Assembly (NCBI RefSeq): GCF_024139115.2
Contig: NC_085141.1
Location: 367,745,925-367,809,924, forward strand
From: Armigeres subalbatus
Taxonomy: Eukaryota; Arthropoda; Insecta; Diptera; Culicidae
Direction of reading: 5' to 3'
DNA: 64,000 bases
Shown: positions 1 through 14,000 of the stretch, one piece after another
Layout of the letters: every line of letters starts with the position of its first letter
Numbering within the stretch: position 1 is the stretch's first letter
The notes under the pieces: generated by a model
Database searches by the model: none
Told to the model about the DNA's origin: nothing
The model's input: the letters and a program-made list of their open reading frames with translations, nothing else
Position numbers and translations under genes: made by a program

Positions 1-1150
1 CCAATTTTGGGTTTTTTGAACATTTTAGATTAATCTTTCAACAATTGCGACTTGAGAGTGACCTGAAATCAAAAAAATGTACTGGGAAGGTTGCAGTTGA
101 ATTACATTAGTTTTGTATGCCAAACCCAAAGGGAGATGTGTGTTCTGCGGATAGTAAGTAGATTCTTCGGGGCGATAAACCAATAATTTCATTTCTTGAG
201 CAGCTACATGGCGGATTATTCTGTATTGTCAACATATAAACGAAGAATTAAAAATAGAAGTGGTTAATAGAAAAAACCTACCATTAATAACGTCATCTGT
301 ATATGTACTGGAAACTATCAATATTCTTTTATGTGAATAAACATTTCTTATTTCATACGAAAAAACTTGTGTGCGTACTGTCACTATACAGTACTCAAAA
401 CAAAACTTTAGAATAGTTGCTAAGAAACAGTTATTACAACATCGTTGATGCCCTATCGGTAAAACTCACTTTTTCAAAAATGTTCCAACAACAGCAAGGT
501 CTTATATGTTTTATTAATTTCGGTATGAAAACTGATTTTAAATGCTTATATGTCTTCTAGAAAAATGTTCATGATAGGTTTAAGTATCAACTTCTGTAGA
601 GACTACTTGAATTGGATCTAATCAACCAAAAATACAGCACATTGAACGTAGATAACCAGTAGTAATTTTCATATAAAACTTAATCGTCTTCGCGCCACCA
701 TTAAACCTTAACCAAATGAGCTGAAATTTTGTCAGAGTACTATATACTATAATATCTTTCCATCCAAGGTATGGGAGCTTGATTTTGAACACATTTTTCT
801 AATTTGAACTGCCCTACTACTCAATCAACCTATTTCATTAGAAATTTTAGATCGTTTTGTAGTCTTAGTCGATTCTTCGACTTATTCAACAATTTAAGAT
901 CAACCTTCTCAGAGAAACAATATCTTTTAAAACCTCTAAACATTTAATAATCGAGCTGTAACAGGGCTGCACGTTGTATCCGACTTGAGGAATTGGCCTG
1001 TTAATGGTACGAAATTGGACGAATTTTAAACCCAACTTTGAAAACAGAACTCTTAATTTTTTGTTTAAAATTACGAAAATAGTTGGAGGCGCCAAAACAT
1101 ATAGATTCTTTGGCAAATTCAACCAAAATAAAAAGAATGGAACCTAATCC
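1..1150. other. AT-rich non-coding DNA, no gene seen
   Basis: I see no exon, RNA gene or clear transposon end here. The short open frames have no recognisable protein similarity and run into the satellite that follows. Given the + strand gene downstream, this is probably intronic or 5' flanking sequence of that gene (inference). Confidence 0.5.
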
Positions 1151-4100
1151 ATATTGCACGCAAATCCAATCCAAATTTAATCCCAATCGAAATCTAAGCC
1201 AATCCAAATCCAATCCAATCCAAAGTATATCAGAATGCAATCCAAATCTAATCAAAACCCAATCAAAATCAAATCCGAATAAAATACCAATCCAATTAAA
1301 ATCCAATCCAATCCAATTCCATTCAAATTCATTCCAATTACAATGCAAATCCAAATCCAATCCAAATCCAAATTCAATCCAAATTCAATCCAAATCCAAT
1401 CCAATTCCATTCAAATTCATTCCAATTACAATCCAAATCCAATCCAAATCCAATCCAAATTCAATCCAAATTCAATCCAAATTCAATCCAAATCCAATCC
1501 AAATCCAATCCAAATCCAATCCAAATCCAATCCAAATCCAATCCAAATCAAATCCAAATCCAATCCAAATCCAATCCAAATCCAATCCAAATCCAATCCA
1601 ATTCCATTCAAATTCATTCCAATTACAATCCGAACCAATCCAAACCAATCCAAATTTAATCCAAACCAATCCAAACCAATCCAAACCAATCCAAAACCAA
1701 TACAAAACCAATCCAAACCAATCCAACAAAAAATCCAAACCAATCCAAACCAATCCAACCAATCCAAACCAATCCAAACCAATCCAAACCAATCCAAACC
1801 AATCCAAACCAATCCAAACCAATCCAAACCAATCCAAACCAATCCAAACCAATCCAAACCAATCCAAACCAATCCAAACCAATCCAAACCAATCCAAACC
1901 AATCCAAACCAATCCAAACCAATCCAAACCAATCCAACCAATCCAAACCAATCCAAACCAATCCAACCAACCAAACCAACCAAACCAATCCAAACCAATC
2001 CAACCAACCAAACCAATCCAAACCAACCAAACCAATCCAAACCAATCCAAACCAACCAAACCAACCAAACCAATCCAAACCAATCCAAACCAATCCAAAC
2101 CAATCCAAACCAATCCAAACCAATCCAACCAATCCAAACCAATCCAAACCAATCCAAACCAATCCAAACCAATCCAAACCAATCCAACCAATCCAAATAC
2201 AATCCAAACCAATCCAAACCAATCCAAACCAATCCAAATCCAATCCAAATCCAATCCAAATCCAATCCAAATCCAATCCAAATCCAATCCAAATCCAATC
2301 CAAATCCAATCCAAATCCAATTCAAATCCAATCCAAATCCAATCCACATCTAACCAAATTTCAACCCAAATTCAACCCAAATTCAATCCATATCCAATCC
2401 AAATCCAATCCAAATCCAATCCAAATTCAATCCAAATCAAATCCAAATCCAATACAAATCCAATCCAAATCCAATCCAAATACAATCCAATTCCAAATCC
2501 AATCCAAATCCAATCGAAATCCAATCGAAATCCAATCCAAATCCAATCCAAACTCAATTAAAATTCAATCCAAATCCAATCCAAATCCAATCCAAATCCA
2601 ATCAAAACCAAACAAACCAATCCAAACCAATCCAAACCAACCCAATCCAAACCAATCCAATTCAATCCAATCCAACCAATTTCCAATCCAAACCAATCCA
2701 AACCAATCCAAACCAATCCAAACCAATCCAAACCAAACCAATCCAAACCAATCCAAACCAATCCAAACCAATCCAAACCAATCCAAACCAATCCAAACCA
2801 ATCCAAACCAATCCAAACCAATCCAAACCAATCCAAACCAACCAAACCAATCCAAACCAATCCAAACCAACCAAACCAATCCAAACCAATCCAAACCAAC
2901 CAAACCAATCCAAACCAATCCAAACCAATCCAAACCAATCCAAACCAACACAACCAATCCAAACCAATCCAACCAATCCAAACCAATCCAAACCAATCCA
3001 AACCAATCCAAACCAATCCAAACCAATCCAACCAACCCAACCAATCCAAACCAATCCAAACCAATCCAAACCAATCCAAACCAATCCAAACCAATCCAAA
3101 CCAATCCAAACCAATCCAACCAATCCAAACCAATCCAAATCCAATCCAAATCAAAACCAAATCCAATCCAAATCCAATCCAAATCCAATCCAAATCCAAT
3201 CCAAATCCAATCCAAATCCAATCCAAATCCAATCCAAATAGAATCATAATCCAAATCCAAATTCAATCCAAATACAAATCATTTCCAATCCAAATCAAAT
3301 CCAATCTAAATCCTATTCGAATCCAATCCAAATCCAATTCAAATCCAATCGAAATCAAACCCAATTCGAATCATAATCCAATCAATTTCCAATCCAAATC
3401 CAATTCAAATGAATTCAAGTCGAAATCTAATCCAAATCGAATCATAATCCAATCCAAATCCAATCCAAATCCAATCCAAATCCAATCCAAATCCAATCCA
3501 AATCCAATCCAAATCCAATCCAAATCCAATCCAAATCCAATCCAAACCAACCCAATCCAATCCAAATCCAATCCAAATCCAATCCAAATCCAATCCAAAT
3601 CCAATCCAAATCCAATCCAATCCAATCCAAATCCAATCCAAATCCAATCCAAATCCAATCCAAATCCAATCCAAATCCAATCCAAATCCAATCCAAATCC
3701 AATCCAAATCCAAATCCATTCCAAATTCAATTCAATCCAAATCCAATTGAAATCCAAATCCAATGCAAATCCAATCCACATCCAATTCAAATCTAATCCA
3801 ATCCAATCCAAATCCAATCCAAATCCAATCCAAATCCAATCCAAATCCAATCCAATCTAAATCCATTCCAAATTCAATTCAATCCAAATCCAATTGAAAT
3901 CCAAATCCAATCCACATCCAATCCAAATCCAATCCAAATCCAATCCAAATCCAATCCAAATCCAATCCAAATCCAATCCAAATCCAATCCAAATCCAATC
4001 CAAATCCAATCCAAACCAAATCAAACCAATCCAACCAATCCAAACCAATCCAAACCAATCCAAACCAATCCAAACCAATCCAATCCAATCCAAACCAATC

Positions 4101-6957
4101 CAACCAATCTAAACCAATCCAATCTAAACACAACCAAATACATTTCCAACACAACCAATCCAACCAAACCAAATCCAATCCAAACCGATCCAAACCAATC
4201 CAAACTAATCGAACCAATCCAAACCAATCCAAACCAATCCAAACCAATCCAAACCAAACCAATCCAAACCAACCAAATCCAAACCAATCCAAACCAATCC
4301 AAACCAATCCAAACCAAACCAATCCAAACCAATCCAATCCAAACCAATCCAAACCAATCCAAACCAATCCAAACCAATCCAAACCAATCCAAACCAATTC
4401 AAACCAATCCAAACCAATCCAAACCAAACCAATCCAAACCATTCCAAACCAATCCAAACCAATGCAACCAATCCAAACCAATCCAAACCAATCCAAATCT
4501 AATTGAACCAACCAAACCAATCTTAACCAATCCAAACCAACCAAACCAATCCAAACCAATCCTAACCAATCCAAACCAATCCAAATCTAATCGAAATCCA
4601 ATTCAAATTCAATCTTAATTCATTTATAATCACATTCAAATCCAATCCAAATCCAATTCAAATCCAAATCTAATCCAAATCCAATCCAAATCCAATCCAA
4701 TCCAAATCCAATTCAAATCCAAATACAATCCAAATCCAATCCAAACCAAACCAATCCAAACCAATCCAAATTCAATCCAAACCAATCCAAACCAATCCAA
4801 ATCCAATCCAAACCAATCCAAATCCAATCCAAACCAATCCAAACCAACCAAACCAATCCAAACCAATCCAAACCAACCAAACCAATCCAAACCAACCAAA
4901 CCAATCCAAACCAACCAAACCAATCCAAACCAATCCAAACCAATCCAAACCAATCCAAACCAATCCAAACCAACCAAACCAATCCAAACCAATCCAAACC
5001 AATCCAAACCAATCCAAACCAACCAAACCAATCCAAACCAATCCAAACCAATCCAAACCAATCCAAACCAATCCAAACCAACCAAACCAATCCAAACCAA
5101 TCCAAACCAACCAAACCAATCCAAACCAACCAAACCAATCCAACCAATCCAAACCAATCCAAACCAACCAAACCAATCCAACCAATCCAACCAATCCAAA
5201 CCAATCCAAACCAACCAAACCAATCCAAACCAATCCAAACCAATCCAAACCAATCCAAACCAATCCAAACCAATCCAAACCAATCCAAATCCAATCCAAA
5301 CCAATCCAAACCAATCCAAACCAACCAAACCAATCCAAACCAATCCAAACCAATCCAAACCAACCAAACCAAACCAATCCAAACCAATCCAAACCAAACC
5401 AATCCAAACCAATCCAAACCAATCCAAACCAATCCAAACCAATCCAAACCAATCCAACCAATCCAAACCAACACAAACCAATCCAAACCAATCCAAACCA
5501 ATCAAAACCAACCAATCCAAACCAATCCAAACCAACCAATCCAAACCAATCCAATCCAAACCAAACCAATCCAAACCAACCAATCCAAACCAATCCAACC
5601 AACCAAACCAATCCAAACCAATCCAAACCAATCCAAACCAATCCAAACCAATCCAAACCAGTCCAAACCAATCCAAACCAATCCAAACCAATCCAAACCA
5701 ACCAAACCAATCCAAAGCCAATCCAAACCAAACCAATCCAAACCAATCCAAACCAAACCAATCCAAACCAATCCAAACCAATCCAAACCAACCAAACCAA
5801 TCAAACCAATCAAAACCAACCAAACCAATCCAAACCAATCCAAACCAATCCAAACCAATCCAAACCAATCCAAACCAATCCAAACCAATCCAAACCAATC
5901 CAAACCAATCCAAACCAAACCAACCAAACCAATCCAAACCAATCCAAACCAATCCAAACCAACCAAATCCAAACCAATCCAAACCAATCCAAACCAATCC
6001 AAACCAATCCAAACCAATCCAAACCAATCCAAACCAATCCAAACCAATCCAAACCAATCAAACCAATCCAAACCAATCCAAACCAACCAAACCAATCCAA
6101 ACCAATCCAAACCAATCCAAACCAATCCAAACCAACCAAACCAATCCAAACCAATCCAAACCAATCCAAACCAATCCAAACCAATCCAAACCAATCCAAA
6201 CCAATCCAAACCAATCCAAACCAATCCAAACCAATCCAACCAATCCAAACCAATCCAAACCAATCCAAACCAATCCAAACCAGTCCAAACCAATCCAAAC
6301 CAATCCAAACCAATCCTAATCCAATCCAAACCAATCCAAAGCCAATCCAAACCAAACCAATCCAAACCAATCCAAACCAAACCAATCCAAACCAATCCAA
6401 ACCAATCCAAACCAATCCAAACCAATCAAACCAATCAAACCAATCCAAACCAATCCAAATCCAATCCAATCCAATCCAAATCCAATCCAAATCCAATGCA
6501 AATCCAATCCAAATCCAATCCAAATCCAATCCAAATCCAATCCAAATCCAATCTAAATCCATTCCAAATTCAATTCAATCCAAATCCAATTGAAATCCAA
6601 ATCCAATCCAAATCCAATCCAAATCCAATCCAAATCCAATCCAAATCCAATCCAATCTAAATCCATTCCAAATTCAATCCAAATCCAATCCACATCCAAT
6701 CCAAATCCAATCCAAATCCAATAGAAATCCAATCCGAATCCAATCCAAATCCAAATTCAATTCAATCCAAATCCAATTGAAATCCAAATCCAATCCACAT
6801 CCAATCCAAATATAATCCAAATCCAATCCAAATCCAATCCAAATCCAATCCAAATCCAATCCAAATCCAATCCACATCCACATCCAATTCAAATCCAATC
6901 CAAATCTAATCCAATGCAATTCAAATCCAATCCAAATCCAATCCAAATCCAATTCAA
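1151..6957. repeat. Simple satellite of alternating 10-bp and 11-bp units
   Basis: The tract is a tandem repeat of two related units: an 11-mer (CCAATCCAAAT) and a 10-mer (CCAATCCAAA), with a shorter CCAACCAAA variant. They occur in blocks: mostly 11-mers at about 1180-1620, 2240-2580, 3135-4015, 4590-4740 and 6440-6957, and mostly 10-mers at about 1630-2235, 2600-3130, 4016-4580 and 4750-6440. The + strand almost lacks G. Neither period is a multiple of three and the repeat lacks stops in most frames, so long spurious open frames appear on both strands. These encode 10- or 11-residue repeats such as NQSKPIQTNP and should not be annotated as genes. Confidence 0.97.
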
Positions 6958-7868
6958 TCCCACAATTCCCACTGCATCAATGCTTCTCATTTCTTATTTT
7001 CAATCAATTCTTTTTGATTACAACTTAACCTTTCTCAATTCTCACTAATTAATTCTTTCTCTTCACATTCCACTTTTCATAAGAAACTTTATTTTCCTTC
7101 TCAATCTTCTGACAAGGGATCTCGGATGAAAAATTAAAAATGTAGCATTTTTTTCACCTTCACAGTTCAAGTTTTCTGCTATTCCTTGCCTGGTAATTCG
7201 AAATTTCCCAGGATTCGGAGAATCCGGGCAAAATTTTACCCTCACTTACACAATCTTCAACTTACAGCTGTCAAAATTCACAGTGAGTTTAAAATATATA
7301 AAATCAGCGAACAGTGCTGTTATTTATCAACTTAGCTGAGTTTATGAAATACATTCCATAGTTTACTGCTACTTAGATCAAGACTTTAAAACCCAACTAT
7401 CACATACCCCAACTATTAACACTATCGTAATTCGCTTCTTTCATGAAAATCCCGTCGCATTGCATTAACGTCAATTCCAGTAGCTGTAGCAATAGCTGCA
7501 GCGATCCACAGTCGTTTTGCAGCGATAGAAGACCAACTTTAAAATGACATTGAACAAGAAGGTGGGAACAGAACAAAAGACTCCAGGTCCAATCTTGGAA
7601 TTTGTCACTCCTCATTTCTACCCTTTCCAGCTCAACCTTCTGTTCTGCGAAATGGCTTTTAATAAATTAAGTCTTTCCCGGGGAGATGTTGGTAATTAGA
7701 AAAGCGTCCACTCTCACCATCCCGCGAACCATCTGAATGTTGCGCGGGGGGTTGGGATTGAACGTTGAAAATTTTATCCATTCCATCACCAGCAGCGCCA
7801 TCATGTCGTCGTCCTTGCCACCGTTTCTGTAGTCTCATCTCGCGTTTCTGGCTTTATCTCATCCACAG
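6958..7868. other. Unique non-coding DNA ending in a 3' splice site
   Basis: No recognisable transposon or gene. The segment ends in a pyrimidine-rich tract and tandem AGs at 7867-7870, just before the first syntrophin exon, so it is the 3' end of an intron whose start lies outside the window or under the satellite. Confidence 0.5.
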
Positions 7869-7870
7869 AG

Positions 7871-8086
7871 AACCGCTGCATAGAGCTGCACTCGCCGGAC
7901 GGCATTCACTCGTGCATCCTGCGTGCCGTGGATCCCCAGGAAGCGACCACCTGGTTCAACGCGCTCCACTCGGCCATCGGCAAGAGCACCCAGAAAGCGC
8001 TGCTCGACGCGAACCGGGCCTTAGCGTCAATTATCGGCGAGCTGAAGTTCATCGGATGGCTAAGCCGGAGGTGCGGTGGCGAGCAG
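7871..8086 (+). CDS. Syntrophin exon A (end of PH1, start of PH2)
   Basis: 72 codons from NRCIELHSPDG to SRRCGGEQ. The first 40 or so residues match the last strand and C-terminal helix of the syntrophin PH1 domain (HSPDG, then WFNALHSAIG). A basic linker follows, and the exon closes with the first PH2 strand (FIGWL). The acceptor is an AGAG doublet, so the exon begins at 7869 or 7871; the in-frame reading begins at 7871 and two bases may belong to the upstream codon. The donor is GTAATG at 8087. The exon is far more GC-rich than its surroundings. Confidence 0.92.
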
Positions 8087-11000
8087 GTAATGCAAATCGG
8101 TACATGAGCACAGCTCCGGCGGTGGCGAACGGAGGAGGAAATTTGAAAATGATTCGACACAATTAGTTAGGTTAGGGTGGTTCAGATGAAACCCGCTGAA
8201 AGGCTGAGCGGTACATGTTTCTATTCACTAAGATTTGTTCAATTTGAAAATATTCGTAGCCTTCGTATAATTCTCTATTTCATAATTCGACTAAGCTAAG
8301 AAAAATTGCACCATTTTGCAGGCCCAATTTCCAAAATTTATAGGTCAGACCAAATCGCAAAGAAGCGCAATGCTCAAGTTTGTAATGTAATTGAAAAATT
8401 GTTTTCTAACACCCGAATCGGTCATTGTACCAGAACGCTTATCAACGGTTCAATCCATTTTCGATTACTTTGAAGCCCGCCATCGTCGTAGCCGTTCGCT
8501 GCACTGGGAGGCAACCAACAACAGTTGCCTCAAATTCAAAACTCATCCGAATCTCATTTTCTCTACTTTTGCTACGCTTTCTTCCTCCCACAGAATGGAC
8601 GCTCCAGCTCGGAAAGCTCAGACGAATTAGATAAATGGCAATCAATTTTCGTAGCCGTCACCGATCGTGAATTTCGGTAAGTACCAAGAAGCTTCAACGC
8701 TTGCTCGTATCTTTCCCATTGTCGTCCCTTGTCGATGCCGCATCAGTCAAGCCACGAGTAGGTAATCGCAGCCTCGGCGCTTTCGAGATTATCCTGGCCG
8801 CGATTGCGACTTGACTGAGTGGTGGTTGTTAAAACAGGATGTCGTCGTCATTGTCATCGTTTTTGGTGCCGCCATCAGCGCGCGGATTCAATGGATTGCC
8901 TCAGTCAGAAGGAAAATTTACAATGCAGCAGGGCGTAAATATTTGGCTATTTGTAGCCTAACAAACCAGACACCTCTGGTTCGGCGGCGCATTGCGGGCC
9001 AAAGATGGGGCTGGACAAGTTGAAAGTAATTGGAATTGAAACATGGGAATGGAATTGATTGAATGGTGGAAAATGAGTCAGATCTGAAGGAGAGTTAAGT
9101 GATTTGCAGAAGCACCAGATGGGAATTTATGATCAACGAGGGCGACAAAGAAATCATTTTAAATTTTCAAGGTTTTTTCGCACTGAAACTCAGAATAATG
9201 AAATTTATGTGAATCGACAGCAACAATCCAAAGATTTTTAGATATATTTATTAATTCTATTAGGGGTGCTCGCGTATATTATGAGATTGAAAATCCATAT
9301 TACCTAATTATCTTTGAGATTATTATACTGTAAAAGTAGAAGCAGAGGCAAACTCTGCCACATCCAGGGTGCATGCCTTGGATTTGGTGGGGTTTGACAG
9401 TGGGCCATGTTGAACTTCTATAAAAAGCTGAATGTATCCGCAAGTAGGCTCCACCAAAGCGACCGTGTGCCGCTCAAAGCGCACAAGCCCAAGTCCTGGT
9501 GTAAGGTGGAATCCTTAACAGACCTGACACGGATGGCTCTCCAATAAGACAGGAGGTTTGTGCAGGCCGAAAAAGTCGCCTGCAAAACCACAAATTACGA
9601 ATGATATACGACTCGCCACAATCAGCAACGACCTAAGCGACGAATAAGGGATCACGATTTGAATCTGGAACATGGAACTGCAAGTCGCTAGGTTTCGCAG
9701 GTTGCTACAGGATAATCTACGACGAATTACATTCTCGCACCTTCGCGTCATGGCGCTGCAGAAGAATTGCTGGACAGTGGACAGGACAGCCATAGCATCA
9801 CGCGTGTCCCACATTGGTTAGGATAACTCATATGTGACCAGATTTAGTCACTATAAAGTTGCTGTAACCATTTTCTCCCAGACATGTGCTGCTCGGGAGA
9901 AAGTCCTATCATCCTGGATCAAGTCAACAAATCCATGAGTCCATCTATCTTGTCTTCATTGACTGCGAAAAAGCTTTCGATCGTCTGAACCACGAAAATC
10001 TGTGGGACACCACACAAAGGAGCTCCGGACAAAATCGTCGGCCTCATCGAAGCGCAGTACGAAGCTTTTACGTGCAGAGTCCTGCATAACAGAGCTTTAC
10101 CTGACCCCATCCAGGTAGTCGCTGGAGTGAGGCAAGGATGTATTCTATCTCCGGTACTGTTCCTCATCGTAATCGACGAGATCATGGTGGGTGCGATTGA
10201 CCGTGTATCGAACCGTGGGTAGCCTATTTTATGGAGCATCTAAACGACTTCGATTTGGCTGATGATATTGCTCTAGGGGAAAGAGGGGCAATATACCCTT
10301 GCTAAGCAAAGACTGCTCTAATGTCTTAGCTGTAATGAATCTCATGGGTATTTTCACATGCTACAGTTAAACAATAGCTAACTGAAGCCATTTGAAAATG
10401 GCAGAAAATCTAAATCATATTGATGATACTCACATTTCAAAAAACTGGTGATACATATTTCGCTGCTGGAAAACGCATGAGGCAAAACGCCTTTTAGCCT
10501 TCTAGCTATAAGGGAACAACGCACCACGCGTCGGTGAATCAGCCTCCTAGTATGGACAGTGCGTGGAGACGCGTAGTACATTGTAGGTTATTCCCCCTAG
10601 GGCGTTTTGCCTCGCCGAAATGCTAGATGTTTCATCAAAATTTTGGTCATGGTTTTCCCATCATTCCTATCTTTTATTATGACACTTTTTACGCCTAACC
10701 TACATAATTTTAGGTCTAGTTTTGTCATGGCAAATACTATAAATATGAGGTAATACCCAAAAGGCGTTTTTCCCCGGAGAGGGGAGGCGTTTAGGGACCT
10801 ATTCCCGTACTTATCGGAGCGCCGTTGTGCTAGTAGAAGAGGTCCCAAAACACCCCTCCGAGTCAAAACGTCGTTGGTGGTGCGTTGCGTTGATCCCTAA
10901 TAGCTGCTAGCTAGAAGGCGTTTTTCCTCATGCGTTTTCCGGCAGCGAAATATCACCAGTTTTTTTAAATGTGAATATCATCAATATTATAGAGATTTTC

Positions 11001-14000
11001 TACAATTTTTAAATGACCTCAGCTAGCTATATTGTTTAACTGTTGCATGAGGTAAAAAGACCCATGAACATCGTTACAGCTTAGACATTAAAGCAGTCTT
11101 TGATTAGCTAGGGAATATTGCCCCTCCTTCCCCTAGAGTAAACCGAACGACCGGGCCGAACGCTCCTCTACGGCGGATCTCAACATCAATGTCAACAAGA
11201 CCAAATCCTCGAACGAACAACCCCTCCAACTTTACGGCAGTCGGCCCATCAGTGGAGAAGGTCGAAAACTTCAATATCTTGGCAGCCAGTTAGCGTCGGA
11301 CGGTGGAACCAAGATCAACATAGGAGCACGCACGGATCAAGAAAGCTAGGGCTGTTTTTGCGAGTTTACGAAATATATATAGATCCAATCAGATCTTTCT
11401 ACGCACCAAATTTCGAATATTGAACTCAAACGTGTTGTCGCCAGTGTGGGAAGAGTTGTTTGGCCGAAAGCCATTCGGCCCAATTCCACTAGGCCGAACA
11501 ACTCATTAGGCTGCAACCCATCTGGCCAGAAGTCGTTTGAACGAAAGGACCATTTGGCCAAAAGGGTCGTTTGGTCGAAAGGGATATTTGAATGAAAGGG
11601 TATTTTGGCGAAAGGGTCATTTGGCCGAAAGAATCGTTTGGTCGAAAGGGTCATGTGGCCGAAAGGGTCGTTTGGCCGAAAGGGCACATTTGGCCGAAAT
11701 GGTCATTTGGACGAAGGGGTCATTAAGCCGAAAGGGTCATTTGGCCGAATAGGACATTCGAAAAGTGAGAAATTAGGAGTAAGAAAAGAGACGTTTCAAT
11801 TCTCATTCCTCATTTCTCACTTCTCACTGTGAAAAATGGAGGAGCGCGAAGTGAGTAGTGAGACGTCTCACTTCTCACTCCTCATTTATCACTTCTCGCT
11901 GTAAAAAGTGAGAAGCACGAAGTGAGTAGTGAGACGTCTCACTACTCAATTCGCGCTTCTCACTTTTTACAGCGAGAAGTGGTAAATGAGGACTGAGAAA
12001 TGAGACGTCTCACTTCTCACTTGTCATTTCTCACTTCTCACTGTGAAAAATGGAGAAGCGCGAAGTAAGTAGTGAGACAGTGTTACGTAATTTGTGGACG
12101 TTCCCTAAGTGATAAAAAGTTAGTTTTGAGAAAAATGGGTGCAAAGGTTTTCAATATTTTTTCGCTTCATAGAAATTGTATGTAAGTTCAAAAAAAATAC
12201 CAATTTTCTGTGAATTTTCACATTTTTCATAAATATCGTACAAACTAAAGCCTGTCCACGTTAAATCTCGGACACCCATCTTCCAATGCAGTTTTTAAAA
12301 ATAATTACAAATTACTGAAACGATCAATTTACATGGCAGCTGAATCTCTTCGCTTTGTGTGACATTTTCAGCATGTTTTAGTTGTCGTTTGAATTGATAA
12401 AACGGCAATAAATCATTTGGACATTATCCAAGTGTCCGAAATATAACGTGGACAGGCTTTATATCAACATATTGCCGCAAAGCTCGAGAACCAAAGCATT
12501 TCTTGCTGTAGTCAACTAAATTTTGACAAAAATTTCACTTAAACCCCTTTCAATTATTGGAGGAATAAATTTTAAAAATATCTGAAGAAATTGCTGAATG
12601 AATTCTCAAAAAACTGAAGGTCTTCCTGAATCCATTTTGGAAGGAATTCATAAAACATTTTTCAAAAGGTTGGAGGTGATGGAATTTCTGAATGAATTTG
12701 CAAAAGAATTTCCATAGTAGTTTCTTATCAAATACGTAGAGTAATATTTCGGAAGAATTCCTTAATGAATATTTATTTATTGTTGTATCCATCTGACATC
12801 ATGGTCTTAATGTATTATACTTAATTAAATTATACTAAACAATTAATTAAATATACGTGATGTACGCAAACGTTGTCCAAATGCTTCCGTAGATAACTTA
12901 AAGTTTAATAAAGAATATGCTTCTCAAAATGCTCTGCAAATAGATTTGATCGGGTCATTGGCTCCATAAATAGTGGGAAGGAATTCCTGGAGGAAATTCA
13001 GTACCTGAGGAATACTCCGAGGACATTTTAAAAATTCTTCCCCTAATAATATCTTAGGTCAGCGGTTCTCAACCTGGGGTACATGTACCCCTGGGGGTAC
13101 CTTCGCCGGGCCGAGGGGGTACCTCAGACAAAAATGTATAATGGCGGATTTCAATCAATTTTAATCAAAACTTATTGATAAAGTTTTAGTTATTTTTTTT
13201 TCCAAAATTGTGTACATAATATGCATGTCGATCAGTAACTTAAAGACTATTGAATCCTCCTCTCCACAACCATCACAGTGGATGAAGGGCTGTGGGACAA
13301 AAGATCAAAAGGACAGAACAAATTTTAAAAACAGAGAGACATGAAGCTTGCCATAAGACGAGTTTGTACCATCCCATTTAATTCCACCACTTGATTGTAC
13401 CTTGACAGTTACGTATTTCGACCTCAACAGTAAGGTCGTCTTCGGTGCCTCGTACTTGACTCGACTTAAGTCGACACTGAAGACAACCTTACTGTTGAGG
13501 TCGAAATACGTAACTGTCAAGATACAATCAAGTGGTGGAATTAAATGGGATGGTACAAACTCGTCTTATGACAAGTGAAGACACTCCACTAAAAAGCTCA
13601 AAATAATTTTCTTAAGAGACATGAAGGTTTTTTTTTCCGAAAACCTCAGTTTCTTCGTTTCTTCGTGGCAGCCTTCGACGCTTCTCAAAAGCCTCCTTCT
13701 AAGCAGCTCGAAGGACTCCTTTCAAGAGGTTCGGAGGACTCCTTTCAAGAGGCTTGGAAGCCTTCTTTCAAATAATTCGGAAACCTACTTTCAAGAGGCC
13801 CGGAAGCCTCCTTTCAAGAGGCCCGGAAGCCTCCTTTCAAGAGGCCCGGAAGCCTCTTTCAAGGGGCGAAGCGTCCTTTCAAGTTGCTTAGAATCTTCTT
13901 CTTCTTCTTCTTCTTCTATGGCTCTATACATTCCAACTGGAACTTGGCCAGCTTTTCAACTTAGTATTCTATTAGCATTTCCTCAGTTATTAATTGAAAG

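Noticed and set aside
1001..6952. Long open frames of up to about 490 codons on both strands
   Set aside because: They are readings of the 10- and 11-bp satellite, open in several frames at once, with 10- or 11-residue peptide repeats and no independent coding signal.
11346..11832. Overlapping frames with repeating KGSFGRKG-like peptides (also at 45.0-45.2 and 48.8-49.4 kb)
   Set aside because: The 17-bp tandem repeat produces a 17-residue periodic peptide in any frame; not a protein.
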